From: JAVKLU01 sp031538895
Lineage (GTDB): Bacteria; Pseudomonadota; Gammaproteobacteria; Burkholderiales; Burkholderiaceae
Reading direction: 5' to 3'
DNA length: 19,110 bases
Assembly (NCBI GenBank): GCA_031538895.1
Contig: JAVKLU010000063.1
Span: 1-19,110, forward strand
The first letter of the stretch is position 1. Each line of letters starts with the position of its first letter. The notes beneath the pieces are model-generated. The model was not told the DNA's origin. It made no database searches and was given only the letters and a program-made list of their open reading frames with translations. A program made the position numbers and the translations under genes. This document shows, in pieces, positions 1 to 5,166 of this stretch.

Positions 1-45
1 CGCCCTTGTAGCAAGAAGCACAACAGTCTCATGCAAGTTGTGTGG

Positions 46-74
46 CTGGTCTTGACCAGTTTGAGATTTCTTTT
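46..74 (+). terminator. Hairpin with T-rich tail, possible terminator of a gene upstream of the window
   Basis: A perfect inverted repeat CTGGTC-TT-GACCAG (46-59) is followed by a T-rich run reaching about position 75. It would end a transcript entering from the left, but the tail is broken by GAGA, so it is only a moderate intrinsic terminator. No gene end can be recognised in the first 45 bases. Confidence 0.35.
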
Positions 75-83
75 TACGACCCG

Positions 84-140
84 CTTGTGGGATTCAATCC
101 CGCAGGCTGGGCTTGATCTCCAAGCATTTTTTCTTGGAGG
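84..140 (+). promoter_or_regulatory. Leader A: hairpin leader plus Shine-Dalgarno-sequestering stem
   Basis: Positions 84-93 (CTTGTGGGAT) pair with 97-106 (ATCCCGCAGG) in a 10-bp stem with two G.T pairs and a 3-base loop. A second perfect stem, CTCCAAG (118-124) with CTTGGAG (133-139), has an 8-base loop containing six T. The second stem contains most of the ribosome binding site GGAGG (136-140) of the gene starting at 149, so folding should limit ribosome access. GGGATTCAA (89-97) can also pair, with a bulge, with TTGATCTC (113-120), giving an alternative fold. The base pairing is read directly; the regulatory role is inferred. Confidence 0.45.
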
Positions 141-148
141 TATGTGTG

Positions 149-475
149 ATGACAAATATGACATTTGCAGTAACTTACTATCAACACTTGGTTGACTCTG
201 GATGCGATAAAGAAACTGCCGCTAAGGTAGTGACTTCGTTGGGTTTGGAAATTGATACCAGGATTGACAGTAAATTCAAGACTATCGAAGCGAAGTTCGA
301 TGCTATTGATATTAAATTTGATGCCATTGAAACTAAGTTTGATGCCATTGAAACTAAGTTTGATGCAAAGTTCGATGCTTTAGGTTCGAAGATCACGACT
401 ATGCAATGGATGATGGGCGTGATGTTTACCTTACTGGTCTTGATTAATGCAGGTTCGTTTCTGTTTAAGCACTAA
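149..475 (+). CDS. Small coiled-coil protein with C-terminal membrane anchor (DUF1640/CCDC90-like architecture)
   Basis: This 108-aa protein starts at the ATG at 149, which has a perfect GGAGG eight bases upstream. The upstream in-frame TTG at 113 has no such signal. Residues 7-35 hold a short helical module (TYYQHLVDSGCDKETAAKVV) shared with the protein at 1317-1559. Residues 41-80 are a charged heptad-like coiled coil built from KFDAIET repeats, and residues 85-105 are one hydrophobic transmembrane segment with a short tail. The layout resembles DUF1640/CCDC90-type proteins of phages and mobile elements, which are thought to oligomerise at the membrane; this assignment is from memory and is tentative. 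The function is unknown. It lies next to an integrative-element DUF3577 gene and has its own structured leader. Confidence 0.7.
   Translation: MTNMTFAVTYYQHLVDSGCDKETAAKVVTSLGLEIDTRIDSKFKTIEAKFDAIDIKFDAIETKFDAIETKFDAKFDALGSKITTMQWMMGVMFTLLVLINAGSFLFKH
293..379 (+). repeat. 21-bp tandem repeats encoding KFDAIxx heptads
   Basis: Three consecutive 21-bp units (293-313, 314-334, 335-355) are followed by two shortened copies (356-367 and 368-379). Units 2 and 3 differ at only one base (AAATTTGATGCC versus AAGTTTGATGCC). Each unit encodes one heptad of the coiled coil, so copy-number change alters coiled-coil length without breaking the frame. Confidence 0.85.
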
Positions 476-517
476 ATTGCACTAATCCCTTTTACGGGAG
501 AGGTGTTTCTTAATCCA

Positions 518-543
518 CCTTGTGGGCTTCAACTCCCGCAAGG
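518..543 (+). promoter_or_regulatory. Leader B, first hairpin
   Basis: CCTTGTGGG (518-526) pairs with CCCGCAAGG (535-543), with one T.G pair and an 8-base loop. It shares the CTTGTGGG core with the leaders of the neighbouring genes at 149 and 1317. It lies 100 bases upstream of the DUF3577 start codon and precedes a second, mutually exclusive hairpin pair. Confidence 0.5.
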
Positions 544-576
544 GTGTGATGTCTACTGGTTTTTGTGTGTCCCACT

Positions 577-630
577 GGGAGTTCAATTCTCCCTTTGGGG
601 TGAGTTGAGCTCCCTTTTTTTATTTTTTTT
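577..630 (+). terminator. Leader B attenuator-type terminator upstream of the DUF3577 gene
   Basis: GGGAGTTCAATTC (577-589) can pair over all 13 bases (two G.T) with GAGTTGAGCTCCC (602-614). The stem is followed at once by seven T (615-621), one A and eight more T, which is a strong intrinsic terminator. The left arm can instead close a short hairpin, GGGAG (577-581) with CTCCC (589-593), which would prevent the long stem. The terminator ends only 13 bases before the start codon at 644, inside the gene's own leader, so attenuation is more likely than simple ending of the upstream gene. Confidence 0.6.
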
Positions 631-643
631 AAGGAGCTTTACC

Positions 644-1189
644 ATGCAAAACACAACTCAATCTACTCAAGTTAAATTTTTCGACTTCGTTACAACTGGC
701 GTTGGTTACATTAATGATTTACGTGTAATCAGCAAACAAGGCGGTCTTGCTTGTAAGATCACTGCGTTAGTCGGTGATGCAAATGCTGAGCCACAAGATA
801 AATATCGCTTTTTACAGTTAAATGTCACTGGCAAATTAGCCAATGCACAAATGGCTGTGGTGAAAAAAGCGATGGATGCTGGTAAAAGAATTTTCGTGAG
901 TTTCTCTGTGGGCGAACTTCGTCCACATGAGTTCACTTACGAAAAAGGCGAAAAAGCAGGGCAAAAGGGTTTGTCTCTAAAAGGCCGCCTGATTAAACTG
1001 AATTACGCCAAGGCAGACAAAGATGTAATCGATCTGCCTACCATCGCCTCTTTGGCTCCTTCTGCACCAGTTGAACAAGGTACGCAATTAGTTGAAAAAC
1101 CAGTTGATACCGAAGTTCCAGCGACACCTCCAGCAGTTGAACAAACTGCTGTGGTGCTGGTTGAAAATGAAGAAGAAACTTTCGTTTGA
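644..1189 (+). CDS. DUF3577 (STY4534-family) integrative-element protein
   Basis: This 181-aa protein starts at ATG 644, preceded by AAGGAG about seven bases upstream. An open frame extends upstream to 503, but that stretch is the structured leader. Residues about 11-125 match the DUF3577 pattern: an N-terminal FFDFVTTGVGYINDLR, a central RFLQLNVTG strand region, and FTYEKGEKAGQKGLSLKGRL near the end of the domain. The last 50 residues are a Pro/Val/Glu-rich acidic tail. Members of this family sit in the conserved backbone of ICEs and genomic islands such as SPI-7-type elements, where they are annotated as element-maintenance or STY4534-family proteins; the biochemical role is not established. 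An OB-fold single-stranded-DNA-binding role is possible but not shown here. A strong terminator follows. Confidence 0.8.
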   Translation: MQNTTQSTQVKFFDFVTTGVGYINDLRVISKQGGLACKITALVGDANAEPQDKYRFLQLNVTGKLANAQMAVVKKAMDAGKRIFVSFSVGELRPHEFTYEKGEKAGQKGLSLKGRLIKLNYAKADKDVIDLPTIASLAPSAPVEQGTQLVEKPVDTEVPATPPAVEQTAVVLVENEEETFV

Positions 1190-1209
1190 TGGGTATGACG
1201 TCACAAGCT

Positions 1210-1253
1210 CAAATCACCAGGGGATTCGTCCCTTGGTGATTTGTAGTTTTCTT
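1210..1253 (+). terminator. Intrinsic terminator after the DUF3577 gene (TTCG tetraloop)
   Basis: CAAATCACCAGGGGA (1210-1224) pairs with TCCCTTGGTGATTTG (1229-1243) over 15 bases with one G.T pair, closing a TTCG tetraloop (1225-1228). It is followed by TAGTTTTCTTT. It starts 20 bases after the DUF3577 stop codon and separates that gene from the next one. Confidence 0.85.
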
Positions 1254-1256
1254 TAA

Positions 1257-1299
1257 CTTGTGGGATACTTAGGTCCATAAGGCTATTGAGTTATCCTGC
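1257..1299 (+). promoter_or_regulatory. Leader C: hairpin leader of the second small membrane protein gene
   Basis: The motif CTTGTGGGATAC (1257-1268) recurs here. GTGGGATA (1260-1267) can pair with TATCCTGC (1292-1299) over eight bases with two G.T pairs, enclosing a 24-base loop. The loop contains a small CTTA/TAAG stem. The ribosome binding site GGAG (1307-1310) lies just after the stem. No T-tract terminator is present in this copy. Confidence 0.4.
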
Positions 1300-1316
1300 T
1301 TCATTCGGAGTTACTT

Positions 1317-1559
1317 ATGTCAAAACAAGCACTGACTTATTACAAGTATTTACGTGACCAAGGCGTGCCAGAAGAATTAGCCGCTAAAGTTGCAATGGAA
1401 CACGAGTCTTCTGTTGAAGACCGGATCGAGAGATCAGTTGGACCCTTGCGTTCAGAAATGAGTTCGATTCGTTTGGAGATTCGTCATCAACTTTACTGGT
1501 TACTGGGCATCATCATTACCAGTAATGCTGCTTTCACCTACATCGCCAAGCATCTATAG
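1317..1559 (+). CDS. Small coiled-coil membrane protein, paralogue of the 149-475 protein
   Basis: This 80-aa protein starts at ATG 1317 with GGAG six bases upstream. Residues 6-28 (TYYKYLRDQGVPEELAAKVA) align with residues 9-31 of the protein at 149-475, showing shared ancestry. Residues 30-57 are a charged helix (VEDRIERSVGPLRSEMSSIR), shorter than in the paralogue because the KFDA repeats are absent. Residues 58-76 form one hydrophobic transmembrane segment. The fold type resembles DUF1640/CCDC90-like anchored coiled coils (tentative). It probably oligomerises at the inner membrane, possibly with its paralogue. The function is unknown. The gene has its own leader and terminator and is thus likely transcribed alone. 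Confidence 0.65.
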   Translation: MSKQALTYYKYLRDQGVPEELAAKVAMEHESSVEDRIERSVGPLRSEMSSIRLEIRHQLYWLLGIIITSNAAFTYIAKHL

Positions 1560-1573
1560 GCGATTTCAATCTG

Positions 1574-1596
1574 CCTAACATTGAGTTAGGTTTCTT
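1574..1596 (+). terminator. Intrinsic terminator after the small membrane protein gene
   Basis: CCTAAC (1574-1579) and GTTAGG (1585-1590) form a perfect stem with loop ATTGA, followed by TTTCTT. It lies 14 bases after the stop codon at 1557-1559. Confidence 0.6.
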
Positions 1597-1602
1597 AACC
1601 CT

Positions 1603-1652
1603 CGCGGGATACGCTAATCCCGCATGGGCATTGGTGTATCCCGCGTTTTTTT
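1603..1652 (+). terminator. Leader D attenuator: two mutually exclusive hairpins, the longer ending in seven T
   Basis: CGCGGGATAC (1603-1612) pairs perfectly with GTATCCCGCG (1636-1645), followed by TTTTTTT (1646-1652), a textbook intrinsic terminator. The same left arm, GCGGGAT (1604-1610), also pairs perfectly with ATCCCGC (1617-1623) in a short hairpin. The two folds cannot coexist. The terminator ends 11 bases before an ATG at 1664 with a good GGAG site (1653-1656), so the layout is that of an attenuated leader like the one at 577-630. Confidence 0.65.
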
Positions 1653-1663
1653 GGAGATACATC

Positions 1664-1726
1664 ATGTCAACAATCCGTTTAGAAGGTGTTTTAAGTACGA
1701 AGCAAATCAAAATTCGTAATTCTTAA
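1664..1726 (+). pseudogene. Stub of a truncated gene (20 codons), possibly a DUF3275-like integrative-element gene
   Basis: An ATG at 1664 with GGAG seven bases upstream opens a 20-residue frame (MSTIRLEGVLSTKQIKIRNS) ending in TAA at 1724-1726. A well-formed attenuator leader and ribosome site in front of so short a frame suggest that this is the 5' end of a longer gene cut off near 1720 when the neighbouring toxin-antitoxin segment arrived. The opening residues resemble the start of DUF3275-type ICE proteins, which usually sit near DUF3577 genes; that match is from memory and weak. It may alternatively be a genuine short peptide. Confidence 0.4.
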
Positions 1727-1779
1727 AGCGACCTCAAGACGTTTACGTAAAGAGAAAACCTCATCATCTTTTCCTTTAA

Positions 1780-2106
1780 TTACTCAAACAGAGGTGATAT
1801 CTTGGCGAGCACCTCGTCCATCAAGGCTGTTGGCAAGGCCTCTACACGCCGAGCATGGCGCTCACTTAAGTCCAAAACGCGCGGTTGATCACAGCGTACA
1901 ACCCCCGTCGTTTTAATGCCCGCCAAAGGAACAGCAAAGCCAATGCGCCGCGCAAAATCGCCACCGTTCGTAATTGGGCATATGACAGGTAATTGTGTGG
2001 CTTGGTTGAATACTGTAGGCGAAACAATCAAGACTGGGCGATCACCTTGTTGCTCTCGTCCTTTGGTTGGATCGAGTGATACCATGTAAATATCACCACG
2101 CTTCAT
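1780..2106 (-). CDS. chpB: ChpB/PemK/MazF-family toxin (endoribonuclease)
   Basis: This 108-aa protein starts at the ATG at 2106-2104, which overlaps the antitoxin stop codon as ATGA. The longer frame upstream lies inside the antitoxin gene. It carries the family N-terminus MKRGDIYMVSLDPTKG, the EQQGDRPVLIVSP strand region, and CPITNGGDFARRIGFAVPL, which closely recalls E. coli ChpB. MazF/PemK/ChpB toxins cleave mRNA at short sequence motifs in the cytoplasm and are held inactive by a co-translated antitoxin. The conserved Arg of RGDIY and Thr of PIT, implicated in catalysis, are both present, and the protein is full length. It probably stabilises the mobile element. Confidence 0.88.
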   Translation of the reverse strand: MKRGDIYMVSLDPTKGREQQGDRPVLIVSPTVFNQATQLPVICPITNGGDFARRIGFAVPLAGIKTTGVVRCDQPRVLDLSERHARRVEALPTALMDEVLAKISPLFE

Positions 2107-2372
2107 ATCCGCTCCCGCCCAACGGCTGGAGCATCGATCCATTCACGCTCTGACAGAGGCTGCGGCTGCGTATAGTCAGAAGCAGCTAGCAACTCTTCCA
2201 GTGTGTAACGAGGCCTAGATTTGGGCTGTGGGTCAACCATCAACCGACCACTATCCACCGTGATGCTCACCATCACGCCAGGCCGTAATTGCAGCAAATT
2301 GAGACAAGCAGGCGGGACAGCCATCATGACAGATCCTCCGACTTTGCGTAGGCAAGTTGTGTGCGCTTCCAT
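2103..2372 (-). CDS. chpS: ChpS/MazE-family antitoxin (AbrB-type DNA-binding protein)
   Basis: This 89-aa protein is most likely started at ATG 2372, which has AAGG seven bases upstream. The in-frame ATG at 2387 has no ribosome site. The N-terminal half (LRKVGGSVMMAVPP...LRPGVMVSITVDSGRLMVDP) is a swapped-hairpin AbrB/MazE DNA-binding domain. The C-terminal part (RYTLEELLAASD, then LSEREW) matches the toxin-wrapping tail of ChpS. It should bind and neutralise the toxin encoded immediately downstream and repress its own promoter. The antitoxin-first order and 4-base overlap are typical and ensure coupled translation. Confidence 0.85.
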   Translation of the reverse strand: MEAHTTCLRKVGGSVMMAVPPACLNLLQLRPGVMVSITVDSGRLMVDPQPKSRPRYTLEELLAASDYTQPQPLSEREWIDAPAVGRERI

Positions 2373-2392
2373 GTTCAGACCTTTCATTTATT

Positions 2393-2422
2393 GTTATATT
2401 TTAAGTATAACTAAAAAAACAA
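2393..2422 (-). promoter_or_regulatory. Promoter and near-palindromic operator of the chpSB pair
   Basis: On the minus strand TTGTTT (2422-2417) and TATAAC (2398-2393) are 18 bases apart and would serve as -35 and -10 boxes. The 19-bp sequence GTTATATTTTAAGTATAAC (2393-2411) is a palindrome except for one pair and the centre, and covers the -10 box. This is where a MazE/ChpS-type autorepressor would be expected to bind. The symmetry is seen; the binding is inferred. Confidence 0.5.
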
Positions 2423-2682
2423 GCCATAAATAGTTTTATTCTTCAAACAAAAATTTGACTTGCAAACCTAAATAATTTGAGGTTAGAATTGAGCCATCTA
2501 GCCCAGAAATGGGTGAGGCGATGCCCCAGAAAGCCATACCAAAGGCAATAATAAAGTGCGCAAACCCTCGTCAGCTTGAGTCTACCATAGCCTTCTGACT
2601 CCATCTTTGGAACCGAAGTACCCCTTAAGGGTTCCTAAAAATTCAAACTATTTTTTATTGAAGTTTTTACGGAGGGTGTCAA
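2423..2682. other. Intergenic region with several small inverted repeats; no clear gene
   Basis: This 260-bp stretch precedes the gene at 2683. A weak possible promoter is TTGCAA (2460-2465), 18 bases, TAGAAT (2484-2489). Downstream are GAGTC/GACTC and GGAACC/GGTTCC inverted repeats, with CCCTTAAGGG nested in the latter, so a transcript would have a structured leader. On the minus strand a frame ending at 2436 reads as a hydrophobic peptide (FAHFIIAFGMAFWGIASPIS), possibly a coding remnant. No known riboswitch was recognised. Confidence 0.35.
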
Positions 2683-3015
2683 ATGAAGTTCGACAATAGC
2701 AGCAAATTCTTTTGGTTTCTCGTGGCCAGCCTGGCCTTTTTTTCTATCGTTGGCACAGTTGGTCTGATCTTTGGATTTGTTGCAAGTGCCATCCTTACCC
2801 TTTTATACAAATTAAGTGATAGCTTCGTTGCCGATGCTATTGAGGAGGGAAAGCGGCCACAGAGATCAGTTCTTCATCAAGAGTTATTTAATCATGATTG
2901 GGCGTCATTCTATGATCCTTCGGATCCAGCAAAACCAGAATACGAATCTCTAGATTTCACCGATCCAGCGAAGCCTGAATATAATTTCTGGGAATCGTCA
3001 TGTGTTGAGCACTAA
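2683..3015 (+). CDS. Small inner-membrane protein of unknown function
   Basis: This 110-aa protein starts at ATG 2683 with a strong GGAGGG (2671-2676) six bases upstream. Residues 9-43 are very hydrophobic and long enough for one long or two short membrane helices. The rest is soluble and acidic. Near the C-terminus the motif DPAKPEY occurs twice (residues 81-87 and 94-100), a short internal duplication. The family was not recognised. It is the first of three plus-strand genes whose products all appear to be exported or membrane-bound, ending convergently against the conjugation operon. A role in surface exclusion, as for genes near traG in F, can be imagined but no sequence resemblance supports it. 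Confidence 0.65.
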   Translation: MKFDNSSKFFWFLVASLAFFSIVGTVGLIFGFVASAILTLLYKLSDSFVADAIEEGKRPQRSVLHQELFNHDWASFYDPSDPAKPEYESLDFTDPAKPEYNFWESSCVEH

Positions 3016-3057
3016 GTTCAAAAAGTCTAGTTGCATATCAGTACCATCCCGTTGTTA

Positions 3058-3100
3058 CCCTCGCCCCTTAACGCGGCTTACGTCGCGTTCGTTATGAGGG
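3058..3100 (+). repeat. Interrupted inverted repeat between two envelope genes
   Basis: AACGCG (3070-3075) and CGCGTT (3084-3089) form a perfect stem with an 8-base loop. It is nested within CCCTC (3058-3062) and GAGGG (3096-3100). There is no T tract, so it is not a standard terminator. It could be an RNA-stabilising stem between the genes at 2683 and 3151. Confidence 0.4.
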
Positions 3101-3150
3101 ATTTTCCGCTATTTATAGAAGTGCTCTTACACAAATTATTGGAGTTAAAA

Positions 3151-4281
3151 ATGAATAAAACATTCCTAGTCGTTGTAATTGCAGGATTTTTAGCTATCTT
3201 GGCGGCTCATGGCCAAGATGTCAATCAAGCACAATTAATCCAGCAACAGATTTTAGAAAAAATAAGACAGGTGTATGGGCAAGATTCTTCCGCTCCGACA
3301 GAAGATCCGTCAAAGAAAGTGAGCGAGCTGCCTTTGGAAAGCGATCAGACCATTGGAGAAAAAATATCCAAATTTCCTGTTCCGCCACAAGAGGTAGTTG
3401 TCAGATTAGATCGTTCTTCTGCTACCCCCGTTATTTATATTGATAAAACCCCTTACGTAGATACAGAGGGGGAGATATTTGATGCTCAACTTAATCCGAT
3501 GACAAAGATGGGGATTTACTCCGTTCGTCTTGGTGATAAATTCGTTTATAAAGTTTTTCGTGCTGGGGTTGATGTTGAGCCAATCGTCGTCGCTTCATCA
3601 AAAATAATGACTAATCGTGGTGTTGTGATTGAGACGGTTACGGGAAAGAAAATTTCTGGGGATCGTGTTGCCTTACTTAAAGGTGGTGGAATGCTTGTTT
3701 TTCGTGGACAAACAACAGCGTTTCTGTGGGAGCCAGGAAAAGCGCTCAAGACACTTACCGCGCCCGAAAATTTTACGTTCTTCAGAGAACAAGTGGGCGA
3801 TGTGTTGAGCACAAAGTTAGTTCTGATCGAAAAAATTGCTGATAAAAGTCTTGGAAGTGCTGTAAAGGGTTTAGGTTCTATTTTTGGTGTGGGTAAAAAA
3901 GATAATACCTATCAACTCATGAATTACGAGGATAGTAAGACGATTGAAATTGAATCCAAAAGATTTACTGACCCTAAAAATGACGTGATTCAGTTTTATG
4001 GTAGATCAAGTCGAGAGGGGAAATCTTGGATTAACTGGTTTTCAACCCCAGACGGGGCGAAATTTGCAGTATTTATGGGAGAGAGTGTCTCAGAGATCAA
4101 GGCATTGGACATTTCAACGCAAAAAAACGTTATTTTATTCAAGCGATTTTTAGGGTTTGATGGATTTAACGCATTTCAAGATGCCAACGGAATAGTTGAC
4201 GTGTATTCGGCAGCAGGCCCCTTAACAGATAAAGTCGAAAATGCCTATGACAAGTTATCAAAGGGGGAGAACGCCAAATAA
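3151..4281 (+). CDS. Secreted or periplasmic protein of unknown function
   Basis: This 376-aa protein starts at ATG 3151 with GGAG ten bases upstream. The frame is open back to 3031, but only 3151 gives a signal peptide: MNK, then a hydrophobic core of about 16 residues, with likely cleavage near AAHG-QD. After it come a Gln-rich helical stretch (residues 23-43), an acidic linker, and a long beta-rich region with patterns such as TPVIYIDKTPYVDTEGEIFD and FSTPDGAKFAVFMG, suggesting a beta-propeller or sandwich fold. No catalytic motif was recognised. It lies between a small membrane protein and a DUF1566 lipoprotein in the same direction, so the three may form one envelope-directed operon. The function is unknown. 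Confidence 0.7.
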   Translation: MNKTFLVVVIAGFLAILAAHGQDVNQAQLIQQQILEKIRQVYGQDSSAPTEDPSKKVSELPLESDQTIGEKISKFPVPPQEVVVRLDRSSATPVIYIDKTPYVDTEGEIFDAQLNPMTKMGIYSVRLGDKFVYKVFRAGVDVEPIVVASSKIMTNRGVVIETVTGKKISGDRVALLKGGGMLVFRGQTTAFLWEPGKALKTLTAPENFTFFREQVGDVLSTKLVLIEKIADKSLGSAVKGLGSIFGVGKKDNTYQLMNYEDSKTIEIESKRFTDPKNDVIQFYGRSSREGKSWINWFSTPDGAKFAVFMGESVSEIKALDISTQKNVILFKRFLGFDGFNAFQDANGIVDVYSAAGPLTDKVENAYDKLSKGENAK

Positions 4282-4317
4282 CTAAAATCTGATTATTTAA
4301 GATAATTGCCCATCCTC

Positions 4318-5166
4318 ATGAAAAAGGTACGTCAAGCATGGTTAGGATTGCTTTTAGTGTTTGTAGGGGCTTGTGGCAATTCATCGAGTAACTCATTTGA
4401 TCCTAAAATGGAAAGCATTCCTGGGGCAGTGAGTGGTTCCATCTCAGGTTTAACTGCAAGCGGTTTGGTATTGCAAAATAATCAAAATGACTTGTTGATC
4501 ATTCCTGCATACGCTCAGACATTTATTTTTACTAAGAGATTACCTGAAGGAGGACTGTATGCTGTCAGCATACAGTCCCAGCCGACAGGGTTAAATTGCG
4601 TGGTCAGCGATCCATCGGGTGTGGTGGACTATAGTGTTAATCTTCAAGTGACTTGTGCGCGATATGGCTATGTTCAACGAAGTATTGGGGGTAATTTTGA
4701 TCTGACCGAATGCGTCAAGGATTATTCCAATGGTTTAATTTGGGAAGGCAAAACTAATGAGGGATTTCGTTCTGGAAAAAATAGGTATACCAACTATCAG
4801 ATTGGTTACACTGATGGAATCGGGAACTCTGTAAGTCAAACAGACGTAGATGCAGCATCTAATGCGATTGCTTACATCAACGCTATCAACCAAATTAAAT
4901 TGTGTGGTTTTAATGACTGGCGCTTACCAACAAGCGCCGAACTATTAACACTTGTTACGAAAAGTCAGAACCCACCAATTGATACGACGTGGTTTCCAAA
5001 CACTCAAGCGAGTAGTTATTGGACATCCAGTCGAGTCACATCATTGCTGCATTCAAATGATGTAGAGATTGTGAGCTTTTCTGAGTTGTTCCGAAATTGG
5101 GGTGCTCGTTCGGACAGCCTCAGACGTGAATCGAGTTATGTACGTCTGGTCAGGGATGCTACGTAG
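4318..5166 (+). CDS. Lipoprotein with C-terminal DUF1566 (Lcl C-terminal, C-type-lectin-like) domain
   Basis: This 282-aa protein starts at ATG 4318 (MKKVRQAW); the in-frame TTG 12 bases upstream is less likely. Residues 1-19 form a lipoprotein signal with the hydrophobic core LGLLLVFVGAC and Cys19 as the likely lipidated residue. Residues about 35-115 look like a beta-rich repeat module. Residues about 128-282 are a DUF1566 domain: NGLIWEGKT, then CGFNDWRLPTSAEL, SYWTSSR, and the terminal VRLVRD. These domains adopt a formylglycine-generating-enzyme/C-type-lectin-like fold and are usually extracellular ligand-binding modules. It ends convergently with traG, overlapping it by 8 bases. A related, truncated domain lies at 14392-14871. 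The ligand is unknown. Confidence 0.8.
   Translation: MKKVRQAWLGLLLVFVGACGNSSSNSFDPKMESIPGAVSGSISGLTASGLVLQNNQNDLLIIPAYAQTFIFTKRLPEGGLYAVSIQSQPTGLNCVVSDPSGVVDYSVNLQVTCARYGYVQRSIGGNFDLTECVKDYSNGLIWEGKTNEGFRSGKNRYTNYQIGYTDGIGNSVSQTDVDAASNAIAYINAINQIKLCGFNDWRLPTSAELLTLVTKSQNPPIDTTWFPNTQASSYWTSSRVTSLLHSNDVEIVSFSELFRNWGARSDSLRRESSYVRLVRDAT

Noticed and set aside
293..379. Short regular repeats considered as a CRISPR array
   Set aside because: The units are contiguous, without spacers, and encode in-frame heptads of a coiled coil.
2436..2575. Hydrophobic minus-strand reading frame in the intergenic region
   Set aside because: It is too short, lacks a convincing start and ribosome site, and could not be matched to a family; mentioned only as a possible remnant.
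3058..3100. Possible integron attC site
   Set aside because: The CCTTAAC/GTTATGA ends only partly fit the attC core consensus, the element is too short, and no integron integrase or cassette array is present.
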